A DNA stretch of 11,179 nucleotides. Origin: CBDCWA01 sp046048295. Its GTDB lineage: Bacteria > Pseudomonadota > Alphaproteobacteria > Rhizobiales > Hyphomicrobiaceae. Below the pieces are notes generated by a model. It had not been told where the DNA came from. It was given only the letters and a program-made list of their open reading frames with translations, and made no database searches. This document shows positions 1 to 6,521 of this stretch, piece by piece. The translations under genes were made by a program, and so were the position numbers. The first letter of the stretch is position 1. Each line of letters starts with the position of its first letter. The stretch covers positions 1 to 11,179 of the forward strand of contig JBJOGJ010000124.1 in assembly GCA_046048295.1 (NCBI GenBank), in the 5' to 3' direction.

Positions 1-361
1 AAGCGGCAAGGTAGATTATCGAGGTCAGCGTGAATCCGATATAGGGCATCACGATGATGGCGGCTAACGTCAACACCAACAGCGTTGCACGGGTTGGCAT
101 GATCTCAGGTGGTTCCATGAGCGACGCGAAACTAAGCCTCGCCTCTCCTGCCATCAGCTTTCCGACTGCCTTTGCGATGAATATCAAGGCCAGCACGACC
201 AGCGTCACACCCACCAGATAGAATGTAACTTTTGCCGTCCAGGCGGAGTCGATGATGGTGGTGAAATAGTAGATGGCAAGGGCAATCCCGGCGATCGGTA
301 TGATGAGATCTGCGCCGACCGGAACTTGCTTCCGGTCCGACTCGTGTGATTCATTCGTCAT
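1..361 (-). CDS. TctB-family small membrane subunit of a tripartite tricarboxylate transporter (partial)
   Basis: I translated this reading frame by hand from the ATG at 361. It stays open for 120 codons and leaves the window at base 1, so the C-terminus is missing. A polar, charged N-terminus of about 16 residues is followed by hydrophobic segments at about 17-37, 45-65 and 92-120, the last cut by the edge. This fits TctB proteins, small four-helix subunits that pair with the large TctA permease and a periplasmic TctC receptor. The gene lies 113 bases downstream of a TctC-type receptor on the same strand, which is the main support for the family call because TctB sequences are poorly conserved. 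An AGGA about 8 bases before the ATG could serve as ribosome binding site. TctA would be expected further left, outside the window. Confidence 0.72.
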   Translation of the reverse strand, partial: MTNESHESDRKQVPVGADLIIPIAGIALAIYYFTTIIDSAWTAKVTFYLVGVTLVVLALIFIAKAVGKLMAGEARLSFASLMEPPEIMPTRATLLVLTLAAIIVMPYIGFTLTSIIYLAA

Positions 362-418
362 CGGCGTCCTGCGGTGCGCGAGTGAGAAGGGAGTAAGCCA
401 GAAGGGATGGTGTCGGAG

Positions 419-444
419 GAAGAGCAGGCAAACCCCTGCTCTTC
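419..444 (-). repeat. Perfect 10-bp hairpin between the TctC and TctB genes
   Basis: The arms GAAGAGCAGG (419-428) and CCTGCTCTTC (435-444) are exactly complementary, with a 6-base loop. The hairpin lies 30 bases after the receptor stop codon and well before the TctB start. No T-run follows it on the minus strand, so it is not a classic intrinsic terminator. Hairpins behind binding-protein genes in transport operons often protect the upstream mRNA or reduce read-through, giving more receptor than permease. That role is inference here. Confidence 0.6.
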
Positions 445-474
445 GGATGTCACTGGAATAGAAGAAGGATTCGA

Positions 475-1488
475 TCAGCCCTTGCCGGTGATGAGTGCCT
501 TGAACTCATTCCCGATTTTGAAAATAGCATCCGAGTGTTTCTCGCATTCGGCGAGTTCACCGTAGTCAATGAACTCCCACGGCGATTTCGTCTTCTCAAC
601 GGCGGTCTTATATTCAGGGTCGGCGAAGGCCTTCCTGGCTGTCTCGAGAAGAACTTTGAGGCGATCCGGATGCTTGTTCATTGCCTCGGTTTTGAGGGCG
701 AACGCCCGCGAGGATGGCAGTGCAGGAATGCGCGTGCCGAACTTCTGATTCGCGAGCGGTGCGTTGTCGGTGAAATTGGGTGCCACGTTCTTGTCGTCGA
801 AAAGCAGCACGACTTTGAATGCCTTGGGGCGTGAAACGACGCCACCAGCCGGCAGGGCGCCGCAATCCATCTCGCCGGATGTTACGGCTGCAAGCGTATT
901 GCGGCCACCGGAATACGGGACGATGTTGACTTTGATACCGATCTCTTTCGACAGCGCGAGAAGTCCGATCACTGCCGGATGCGCAATGCGGCTGGCTGCG
1001 ACTTTCAACTCGCGCTTCTTCCCGATCTCGATGAGGTCATCGATGGTCTTGATGTTTCCATCGCGCTTGACGAAGACGCAGCTTGGATCGCTGTCGGTTC
1101 TGAGGAAATATTTGTAGTCACCTGGATATTTGAAGCCTCTGGGAGGCGCGACCACCCAGTTCAGGATTTCGGGCCCCATGTTTCCGAACAACAGTGTGTA
1201 ACAGTCCGGTTCGGCCTTTCCCATATACATCTGGTACCCAACGCGACCGGAACCGCCCGGATAGTAGGATGCTTCCATTTCGGTCTTCAGATACTTCTTC
1301 CACACGGACCAGAACGCGCGGAGGTTCCTGTCGGCACCGCCGCCTTCGCTCGTCGCCACCATGACCTTTATGTTCTGTGACGGAAAACTCTGGGCGAAGA
1401 CGGAACTGAACGGCAAGGCTGAAAGTGCCGCCGTTGCGGCGCCGCCCTGTAGGAGGCCCCGCCGCGTCGGCATGATGAGTTTCTGCAT
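475..1488 (-). CDS. TctC/Bug-type periplasmic solute receptor of a tripartite tricarboxylate transporter
   Basis: This 337-residue protein should capture a small, probably carboxylated or anionic, solute in the periplasm and deliver it to a TctAB permease. The N-terminus carries a twin-arginine-type signal (TRRGLLQGG at about 8-16, then a hydrophobic stretch ending SSVFAQ near 33). Family-like features are a VATSEGGGADR loop near 44-54 where typical Bug proteins have a P-rich GG loop, a PGGSGRVG segment, a PDCYTLLFGN segment matching the usual PDGYTL, and a later PYSGGRNTLAAVTSGE stretch. The first loop differs from common Bug proteins, so it may belong to a specialised subgroup with an unusual ligand. 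The ATG at 1488 has a strong AAGGAGG just upstream. It precedes a TctB-like gene. The ligand cannot be read from sequence; position beside sulfide and thiosulfate oxidation genes hints at, but does not prove, a sulfur-related or organic-acid substrate. Confidence 0.82.
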   Translation of the reverse strand: MQKLIMPTRRGLLQGGAATAALSALPFSSVFAQSFPSQNIKVMVATSEGGGADRNLRAFWSVWKKYLKTEMEASYYPGGSGRVGYQMYMGKAEPDCYTLLFGNMGPEILNWVVAPPRGFKYPGDYKYFLRTDSDPSCVFVKRDGNIKTIDDLIEIGKKRELKVAASRIAHPAVIGLLALSKEIGIKVNIVPYSGGRNTLAAVTSGEMDCGALPAGGVVSRPKAFKVVLLFDDKNVAPNFTDNAPLANQKFGTRIPALPSSRAFALKTEAMNKHPDRLKVLLETARKAFADPEYKTAVEKTKSPWEFIDYGELAECEKHSDAIFKIGNEFKALITGKG

Positions 1489-1654
1489 TACATCCTCCTT
1501 GCGGGTGGTCTCTCGGCACCCGTGTCAGGAAAGCCTGCTTTGGACTTTCCTTGCTTCCTCCCGCCGGCATTGCGGCGATTTCGTTGTTCGCGGATATCCC
1601 GCTAGCGATCAAAGTAGCAGGTGTCGAAGATATGTCTAGAAAATGCGTTGGCCC

Positions 1655-1668
1655 GCCTCAATAGAGGC
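1655..1668 (-). terminator. Weak hairpin downstream of the DUF302 gene, possible terminator
   Basis: A 5-bp GC-rich stem (GCCTC, loop AATA, GAGGC) starts 16 bases beyond the DUF302 stop codon. Only a short T-run (ATTTT) appears further downstream on the minus strand. It is the only candidate end signal for the hemA-cytochrome-flavoprotein-DUF302 transcript that I can see. The rest of the 1489-1684 gap shows no gene. This gap may also hold the promoter of the TctC receptor, but no box stands out. Confidence 0.25.
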
Positions 1669-1684
1669 CCCGCCAGGACTTCTC

Positions 1685-2152
1685 CTACTTTGTAGCTGCG
1701 GCAACGATTTGGTCGAGCAGCTTTTCTATGTCAGCCATCGCGGTTTTCGAGGCTTCGGAATTCGAACCGATCGGACGCCGGTAGCCAACTTGAACCGTAC
1801 CCGGCTTGGCAGCAAGCTCGTATATGAACACCACATAGGGGCATATCGCGAGGTTCTGCGGATCGGCCTGTACTGCTGCGTGTGTCAGCTTGGCGGAACA
1901 AAACTGGACGTAGCGGGCCTGCTTGTAAGGGCTCTTTGACCCCGTGACGTCGCCCGTGCGGGTCAACATGTCGTGGACGTGACCGGTGTAGTCGATCACC
2001 AGACCCTGGTCGACGATCGCGTTGTTCAATTCGAAGAAGACCGAATCGAACGTACCGGCAACGGTCCTGATCTTGAAGCTGTCCGTTGCGAACGCGCTTC
2101 CACACAGAACGACGAGAGCAATGGCTGCGTGCAGCAAGCGGGTGAGCTTCAT
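1685..2152 (-). CDS. Exported DUF302-domain protein
   Basis: A 155-residue protein with a Sec-type signal peptide (KLTRLL, then a hydrophobic run to about residue 22, likely cleaved near AFA-T). The mature part resembles DUF302: an early segment that would pair with the family's first strand and helix, a central FCSAKLTHA, then ICPYVVFIYEL and a closing VQVGYRRP strand. Two cysteines (C85, C104) and two histidines near GHVH (about 58 and 60) in the exported part could bind a metal, form a disulfide or handle sulfur; this is speculation. I chose the ATG at 2152 because it has GAGAGG about 10 bases upstream and starts directly with the signal peptide; an in-frame ATG 12 codons earlier would put a polar stretch first and overlaps a hairpin. 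It is the last gene of the flavocytochrome group. DUF302 has no settled biochemical function. Confidence 0.75.
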   Translation of the reverse strand: MKLTRLLHAAIALVVLCGSAFATDSFKIRTVAGTFDSVFFELNNAIVDQGLVIDYTGHVHDMLTRTGDVTGSKSPYKQARYVQFCSAKLTHAAVQADPQNLAICPYVVFIYELAAKPGTVQVGYRRPIGSNSEASKTAMADIEKLLDQIVAAATK

Positions 2153-2171
2153 GACTGGACCTCTCTGCTTG

Positions 2172-2196
2172 CAGGCCACATTTCGCATGTGGCCTG
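2172..2196 (-). repeat. Perfect 10-bp hairpin just 5' of the DUF302 gene
   Basis: Arms CAGGCCACAT (2172-2181) and ATGTGGCCTG (2187-2196) are exactly complementary around a 5-base loop that reads GCGAA on the minus strand, resembling a GNRA-type loop. The hairpin sits in the 154-base gap between the flavoprotein stop (2307) and the DUF302 start (2152), immediately upstream of that gene's ribosome binding site. No T-run follows. It may be an mRNA processing or stability element or affect translation initiation. I see no gene in the rest of the gap. Confidence 0.6.
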
Positions 2197-2306
2197 AGTT
2201 GATGTCTTTGCAACATGAGCCGCATCCAATGATCCGTATGTGGCGGCGGAAGCAGGGCCCGATGGCAATCAGCTGGGCTGCGGCAAGCCTCCGCCACCAG
2301 GAATGG

Positions 2307-3581
2307 TCAGCTGAAGATGTCCGCAGTTATGCCGGAATACCAGCCGATCGATTCCTCGTAGGTCTGCTTGCGCAAATCAGCGCTCTCGCCGGTTTTCGAG
2401 ATGAATGTACTGGTCGACTCGATGGCCTTTTCGCCCGCCTTGTAGCTGGCGCCGATCTTTATGCCGTCGTCCTTGGCAATAAGGCTCCAGCAGGTGTTGG
2501 CGTAGCGGGCCTCGAATACCCGCGATCCCGTCAGCGCACCCCTCAGCGCCATGGCGGCGACCTTGGCCTGGCTGTTTGCCGAAAAGCCCGATTTCGGCAT
2601 CGCGCCGGCAATCGATGCGTCCCCGACGATATAGATGTTGGGATCGATGGCCGACTGCATGGTGGCAGGCAGGATCGGGCACCATCCGGTCTTGTTCGTG
2701 AGTCCGGCCTTTTGTGCGATGAGGCCTGCGACCTGCGCCGGTACGACGGAGGCTGCATCTGCCTTGAACGTCTCGCCATCGGTCTTGAATGTCATCGCTT
2801 CAGCATCGAGCTGCTTGACGCCTCCGGAGATCGATACCGGAAGCCATTCGACCATGCCGGGATAGTGCTGGTCCCAGCCAGCCTGGAATAGGCCCTGCTT
2901 GGAAAAGTTTTCCTTCGGGTCGATGACGATGATCTTGGCCTTCGGATTGCGTTGCTTCAGGACGTGCGCAATCATGGAGATCCGCTCGTAGGGCCCGGGA
3001 GGGCAGCGGAAGGGATTTGGCGGTGGCACCATGACGAATGTACCGCCGGGGCGCATGTTCTCCACCAATGCCTTGAGCAGCTGCACCTGCGTCCCGGATT
3101 TCCATGCGTGCGGAATTCTTGCGCTCACTTCGGCCGAGTAGCCTGGAACAGAATCCCACTTGAAGTCGATACCCGGCGAGAGCACCAGACGGTCGTAGCT
3201 GATGCGTGCCCCGGACGCGAGGTGAACGATCTTCTTGTCGCGGTCGATGTTGTCTGCCCAGTCGTGGAGGACGCCGACGCCATGATTGCGCGTGAGGTTT
3301 TCGTAGCTATGGCCTATCGAGGCATAATCGCGGAAGCCGCCGAGATAGAGATTGGAGAAGAAGCAGGTGTAGTACTGCTTGCTTGGCTCGACCAGCAGGA
3401 CCTCGATGGCGCCCTTCGAGTCCTTCGCGATATAGCGCGCAGCGGTCCCGCCCCCGGCGCCACCGCCGATGACCACCGCCCGCGGACGCGCAGCCCTGGC
3501 GACGAACGGCATGCCGATGGTGGCCGCAGCCGTCGTGGTACCGATCATCGTGTTGAATTGCCTTCGTGATAGCTTGGACAC
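2307..3581 (-). CDS. fccB: Flavocytochrome c sulfide dehydrogenase, flavoprotein subunit (FccB/SoxF type)
   Basis: This 424-residue periplasmic FAD protein oxidises sulfide to sulfur or polysulfide and passes electrons to the cytochrome encoded just upstream. A twin-arginine signal (SRRQFN near residue 5, then a hydrophobic stretch to about 31) fits export of a folded flavoprotein. A dinucleotide-binding motif VVIGGGAGGGTAA follows at about 36-48. Family landmarks are present: YYTC with C73 where the Allochromatium enzyme links FAD covalently, RCPPGPYE with C193, and NTCWS with C364, the last two matching the redox-active disulfide pair. IYIVGDAS (about 316-323) is the second FAD-contact motif. 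The start is a GTG at 3581, preceded by AGGAG that sits just after the cytochrome stop; the genes are 15 bases apart. The name soxF is used for the same protein in Paracoccus-type clusters. Confidence 0.93.
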   Translation of the reverse strand: MSKLSRRQFNTMIGTTTAAATIGMPFVARAARPRAVVIGGGAGGGTAARYIAKDSKGAIEVLLVEPSKQYYTCFFSNLYLGGFRDYASIGHSYENLTRNHGVGVLHDWADNIDRDKKIVHLASGARISYDRLVLSPGIDFKWDSVPGYSAEVSARIPHAWKSGTQVQLLKALVENMRPGGTFVMVPPPNPFRCPPGPYERISMIAHVLKQRNPKAKIIVIDPKENFSKQGLFQAGWDQHYPGMVEWLPVSISGGVKQLDAEAMTFKTDGETFKADAASVVPAQVAGLIAQKAGLTNKTGWCPILPATMQSAIDPNIYIVGDASIAGAMPKSGFSANSQAKVAAMALRGALTGSRVFEARYANTCWSLIAKDDGIKIGASYKAGEKAIESTSTFISKTGESADLRKQTYEESIGWYSGITADIFS

Positions 3582-3596
3582 CTCTAGCTCCTCTCC

Positions 3597-3941
3597 TTAT
3601 TGACTGATTGGTTTGATGGTTGCGAAATACGCCGCAAGCGCCGCGATATCCTCATCGCTGAGACTGCCGGCTACCGACTGCATCGCTTCGTTCGGGCGCT
3701 CCTTGACCTTGTAGGACTTCATGACCGCGACGAACGAGGCTTGGTCCCAGCCGACGATAGAGGGAATGCCATCGACCTTTCCGCTGATCTGGTGACAGGT
3801 CGTACACTGGCTGGACAGGTATTCGCCGAGAGCGGGATCTCCGGCTTGCGCCACTTTGCCTGCGAATGTGATCGCAAGCAGCAGCGTCAACAGTGCGCGC
3901 GCCCGATTTTGGAAGTGAACTTGGAAATGCGCCTGCTGCAT
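3597..3941 (-). CDS. fccA: Monohaem cytochrome c, electron-accepting subunit of sulfide dehydrogenase (FccA/SoxE-like)
   Basis: A 114-residue class I cytochrome c with one haem site. The N-terminus has a positively charged region and a hydrophobic signal peptide (about 14-33, cleavage likely after AQA). The haem motif CTTCH is at 46-50, and M87 within NEAMQSVAG is the likely distal ligand, followed by the usual LSDEDIAALAAYFA helix. It is placed directly before the flavoprotein gene, so it most likely forms the flavocytochrome c complex with it. Paracoccus SoxE and Allochromatium FccA are dihaem; this one is the short monohaem form, as in Chlorobium. The ATG at 3941 is chosen because GGAGAGGA lies about 9 bases upstream and the signal peptide begins soon after. 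The frame is open further upstream, but that part overlaps hemA and looks non-coding. Confidence 0.88.
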   Translation of the reverse strand: MQQAHFQVHFQNRARALLTLLLAITFAGKVAQAGDPALGEYLSSQCTTCHQISGKVDGIPSIVGWDQASFVAVMKSYKVKERPNEAMQSVAGSLSDEDIAALAAYFATIKPISQ

Positions 3942-3972
3942 CCTGGATGTCCTCTCCTGCTTCAATTGTGTG

Positions 3973-5286
3973 TCATCCTCCTGCGGTGACGAATAGGCTC
4001 TCAACTTTGTCGTCGCTGGAACGGACCCCGGCCAGGGGCAGTTCGAGCGCCGTCCAGGTCTCGCACAGCGCATCACGGAGAGCACCGATGTGCAGGGCAG
4101 TATGTTGCGGTGTAGGTGTGATGCGCAAGCGTTCGGTGCCGCGCGGCACGGTGGGATAGTTGATGGGCTGGATATAGATGTTGTGCAGAGCGAGCAACCG
4201 GTCGCTTGCCGCCTTGCAGAGCCCGGCATCGCCGACGAACAGCGGCAGGATGTGGGTCGCTGTCGGCATCAGGGGCAGATCGGCGCCGACCAGCGCTTCC
4301 TTCGTCGCTCGTACGGCTCGCTGATGCGCGTCTCTGATCTCGTGCGACTGCTTTAGTACCCGGATTGCTGCCGTTGCTGCAGCTGCTACCGGAGGTGGCA
4401 GGGCGGTTGTGAAGATGAAGCTCGCGGCATACGAGCGGACGGCGTCGACGAGGACGCGCGAGCCTGAGATGTAGCCGCCGAGCGTGCCGAATGCTTTCGC
4501 AAGTGTACCCTCGATGACGTCGATCTCGCTGGCCAACCCGTCGCGGTCGCTGATCCCGCCGCCGCGAGCACCGTACATGCCGACGGCATGCACCTCGTCG
4601 ATGTACGTCAGTGCGTTGTATTTCTTCGCCAGCGTTACGATGTCGGCGATCGGCGCCACGTCGCCGTCCATCGAGTAGACGCTTTCGAAGGCGACGACCT
4701 TGGGGCGTTGCAAGGGCTGGGCGGCGAGCAACTCCTCGAGATGTGCAAGATCGTTGTGTCGGAAGATCTGCCGCGCGGCTCCGGAGGAACGCATCCCGTC
4801 GATCATCGAGGCATGGTTGAGGCGGTCGGACAGTATGATGCAGTCGGGAAGAATCCGGGCCAGGATGGAGAGTGCCGCGAGATTCGAAACATAGCCCGAC
4901 GTGAAGACCAGGGCCTGCTCCTTTCCGTGCAGGTCTGCGAGTTCCAGCTCGAGCGCTGCGATCTGGTGATTCGATCCTGAAATATTGCGCGTCCCGCCTG
5001 CCCCGACGCCTGACAGCGCGGCGGTCTCCTGCATGGCCCTGATGACGTCCGGGTGCTGTCCCATGCCGAGGTAGTCGTTCGAGCACCATATCGTGATATC
5101 GCGACTGCCGCCGCTTTCGTGAAGCAACGCCGTCGGGTAGCTGCCCGCCTTCCGTTCGATCTCGGCAAACACGCGGTAGCGCTTCTCGTCGTGAAGTGCT
5201 GCAATGGCCTGCCCGAAGTGATCGTCGTAGATGCTCACCGCGTTGTCCTTTTCTGAACGACCCAATTCATTCGGGGGTGTTGTCAT
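3973..5286 (-). CDS. hemA: 5-aminolevulinate synthase
   Basis: This 437-residue PLP enzyme condenses glycine and succinyl-CoA to 5-aminolevulinate, the first step of haem synthesis in alphaproteobacteria. The ALAS signature runs throughout: RYRVFAEIER (about 36-45), WCSNDYLGMGQHP (67-79), GTRNISGSNH (98-107), ELADLHGKE (115-123), the PLP-contact IDEVHAVG (229-236, D230 and H233), and EGTLAKAFGTLGGY with the Schiff-base lysine at K264. It has a short N-terminal extension relative to the roughly 400-residue Rhodobacter enzyme. The ATG at 5286 overlaps the soxT stop as ATGA, with no clear ribosome binding site of its own, so translational coupling to soxT is likely. The cytochrome gene follows after 31 bases. 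Finding hemA inside a sulfur-oxidation operon suggests extra haem supply for SoxXA and the flavocytochrome, possibly as a second copy beside a housekeeping gene. Confidence 0.93.
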   Translation of the reverse strand: MTTPPNELGRSEKDNAVSIYDDHFGQAIAALHDEKRYRVFAEIERKAGSYPTALLHESGGSRDITIWCSNDYLGMGQHPDVIRAMQETAALSGVGAGGTRNISGSNHQIAALELELADLHGKEQALVFTSGYVSNLAALSILARILPDCIILSDRLNHASMIDGMRSSGAARQIFRHNDLAHLEELLAAQPLQRPKVVAFESVYSMDGDVAPIADIVTLAKKYNALTYIDEVHAVGMYGARGGGISDRDGLASEIDVIEGTLAKAFGTLGGYISGSRVLVDAVRSYAASFIFTTALPPPVAAAATAAIRVLKQSHEIRDAHQRAVRATKEALVGADLPLMPTATHILPLFVGDAGLCKAASDRLLALHNIYIQPINYPTVPRGTERLRITPTPQHTALHIGALRDALCETWTALELPLAGVRSSDDKVESLFVTAGG

Positions 5287-6377
5287 GTTCGTTGTGCCAG
5301 GCCGAAGGCGACCCTCAGTGTTCCAAGTACTGATCCCTCGATGAGATATGTCAGTCCGAGCCATGCGCCGAGCCAGATGGAGGCGAGGACGATCGGGGCG
5401 GATATCGCGGTGACCGAGACTGCGGAAAGACCCTGCCCGATAGTGCAGCCACCGGCAAAGACACCACCGGTACCCATGAGAAAGGCACCGAGTACGTGAC
5501 GCCGCGTCTCGCGTGCGTCGTCTGCCGCTTCCCATCGGAATTCCCGCTTCAGGATTGCCCCGACCAGCGAGCCGGCGATCACACCGAAGGTCGATGCGAT
5601 GGCGAACGTCAGCACGCCGCCGCTCATCGTCATCAGGTACATCAGCATTTGCCCGGGCGGCAGCGAGAATGTGAACGAGCGCATGATTTGTGGGTTGAAC
5701 GGATCGTGCGCCAGCCAGCCGGTCGCAATCCAGCCGAACAGGATCGTGCCGCCGACGATGACGCCCCAGATCAGGTTCCGCGCCGACGTCCGGAAGCGTC
5801 TCGATGTCATCGTCCAGCACGCGAGTGTCGCGGCGAGCAGTATCGTCACCGCATGTGCCAGCGTGCTGGACGGCCCCCCTGCGAAATCGACCAGAGTGCG
5901 CTGGACAATTATCGTATCGGGCAGGACGAGCGGATCGAGCAGCTGCACTCGCAGCATGGCCGTCGGCCCGGCTACGGCCATGTATGCAGATATGCCGAGA
6001 ACGAGGCAGACAGTGAACGATTTTAGGTCGCCGCCGCCAAAGCGAACCAGGGAGCCGAATGCACACGTTCCGCAGAACGCCATCCCGATACCAAACATCA
6101 AACCGCCGATGATCCAGGCGACGAGGTTGATCGGCTGGCGGTGGTAGAAGGACTTCGTGATGTCGATGAGGCCGAGCGCAGAGATGATGCCGACACCGAG
6201 TATTGCGACGGCCATCGCCAGAACCCACATCCTGAAGCGGCGGCGGTCGCCGGCGTATAGTGTGTCCTCGATTGCCGCCAGCGTGCAAAATCGGCCAAGT
6301 CGCGCAGCAATGCCCAGTACGGCTCCGCCAAGAGCTCCCGCCAATGCAGCAATAGTTGCCGCGGGCAATTCGGGCAT
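5283..6377 (-). CDS. soxT: SoxT, YeeE/YedE-family sulfur-compound permease
   Basis: A 364-residue polytopic inner-membrane protein with about ten hydrophobic segments. It carries YeeE/YedE features: an N-terminal GRFCTLAAIEDTLY (C31), FGIGMAFCGTCAFGSLVR (about 95-112, C102 and C105) and GTGGVFAGGCTIGQGLS (about 302-318, C311). In the related thiosulfate transporter TsuA, conserved cysteines relay thiosulfate across the membrane, so these cysteines probably line the path here. SoxT proteins in sox clusters are thought to import thiosulfate or a related sulfur compound, which also lets the cytoplasmic repressor SoxR sense it. I chose the ATG at 6377 because GGAGG lies 6 bases upstream; an earlier in-frame start would add 21 unlikely residues and lacks a site. 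The stop overlaps the hemA start by four bases. Confidence 0.9.
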   Translation of the reverse strand: MPELPAATIAALAGALGGAVLGIAARLGRFCTLAAIEDTLYAGDRRRFRMWVLAMAVAILGVGIISALGLIDITKSFYHRQPINLVAWIIGGLMFGIGMAFCGTCAFGSLVRFGGGDLKSFTVCLVLGISAYMAVAGPTAMLRVQLLDPLVLPDTIIVQRTLVDFAGGPSSTLAHAVTILLAATLACWTMTSRRFRTSARNLIWGVIVGGTILFGWIATGWLAHDPFNPQIMRSFTFSLPPGQMLMYLMTMSGGVLTFAIASTFGVIAGSLVGAILKREFRWEAADDARETRRHVLGAFLMGTGGVFAGGCTIGQGLSAVSVTAISAPIVLASIWLGAWLGLTYLIEGSVLGTLRVAFGLAQRT

Positions 6378-6440
6378 GGCGTTCCTCCAACGCACTCCGC
6401 CGGCGTATATCCCCGCGCGGCAGGCAGCCTGACAAGACAC

Positions 6441-6457
6441 ATCTTATTTTTTGAATA
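6441..6457 (-). promoter_or_regulatory. Weak SoxR-operator-like element at the soxT promoter
   Basis: On the minus strand this reads TATTC, nine bases, then GAT. It differs by one base on each side from the AATTC-N9-GAA element found in the soxS-soxV and soxW-soxX gaps. It overlaps the predicted soxT start point, where a repressor would block transcription. The match is short and AT-rich, so chance is a real alternative. Confidence 0.3.
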
Positions 6458-6485
6458 CTATAGTTGCCTGCTCGGTATAGGGCAA
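6457..6485 (-). promoter_or_regulatory. Predicted sigma70-type promoter for soxT-hemA-fcc
   Basis: On the minus strand TTGCCC (6485-6480) and TATAGT (6462-6457) are separated by exactly 17 bases, giving 4/6 and 5/6 matches to the -35 and -10 consensus. Transcription would begin near 6450, leaving a leader of about 73 bases before the soxT ATG. A GTTGCC/GGCAAC dyad (6463-6468 and 6481-6486) overlaps the promoter and could be an operator. The 144-base soxR-soxT gap holds no gene. Confidence 0.5.
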
Positions 6486-6521
6486 CCAGCTAATTGTCGG
6501 AGTCCTCGTTGCGGTGCAGCA

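Noticed and set aside
1118..1612. A 164-codon minus-strand open frame starting in the gap before the TctC receptor
   Set aside because: It overlaps the receptor's signal peptide and mature N-terminus in another frame and shows no family features.
2022..2891. A 289-codon open frame on the plus strand opposite the flavoprotein gene
   Set aside because: It is antisense to a confidently identified FccB, shows no recognisable domain, and long antisense frames are common in GC-rich coding DNA.
3942..4229. N-terminal extension of the cytochrome c reading frame
   Set aside because: It overlaps the conserved C-terminal part of hemA and would put about 96 unrelated residues ahead of a clear signal peptide; the ATG at 3941 has a good ribosome binding site.
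5287..6435. A long open frame on the minus strand upstream of and continuous with hemA, suggesting a giant 820-residue fusion protein
   Set aside because: This part lies in a different frame over soxT, whose membrane protein sequence is clearly the real product. The upstream translation is rich in Arg, His and Pro, and hemA has a natural start at 5286.
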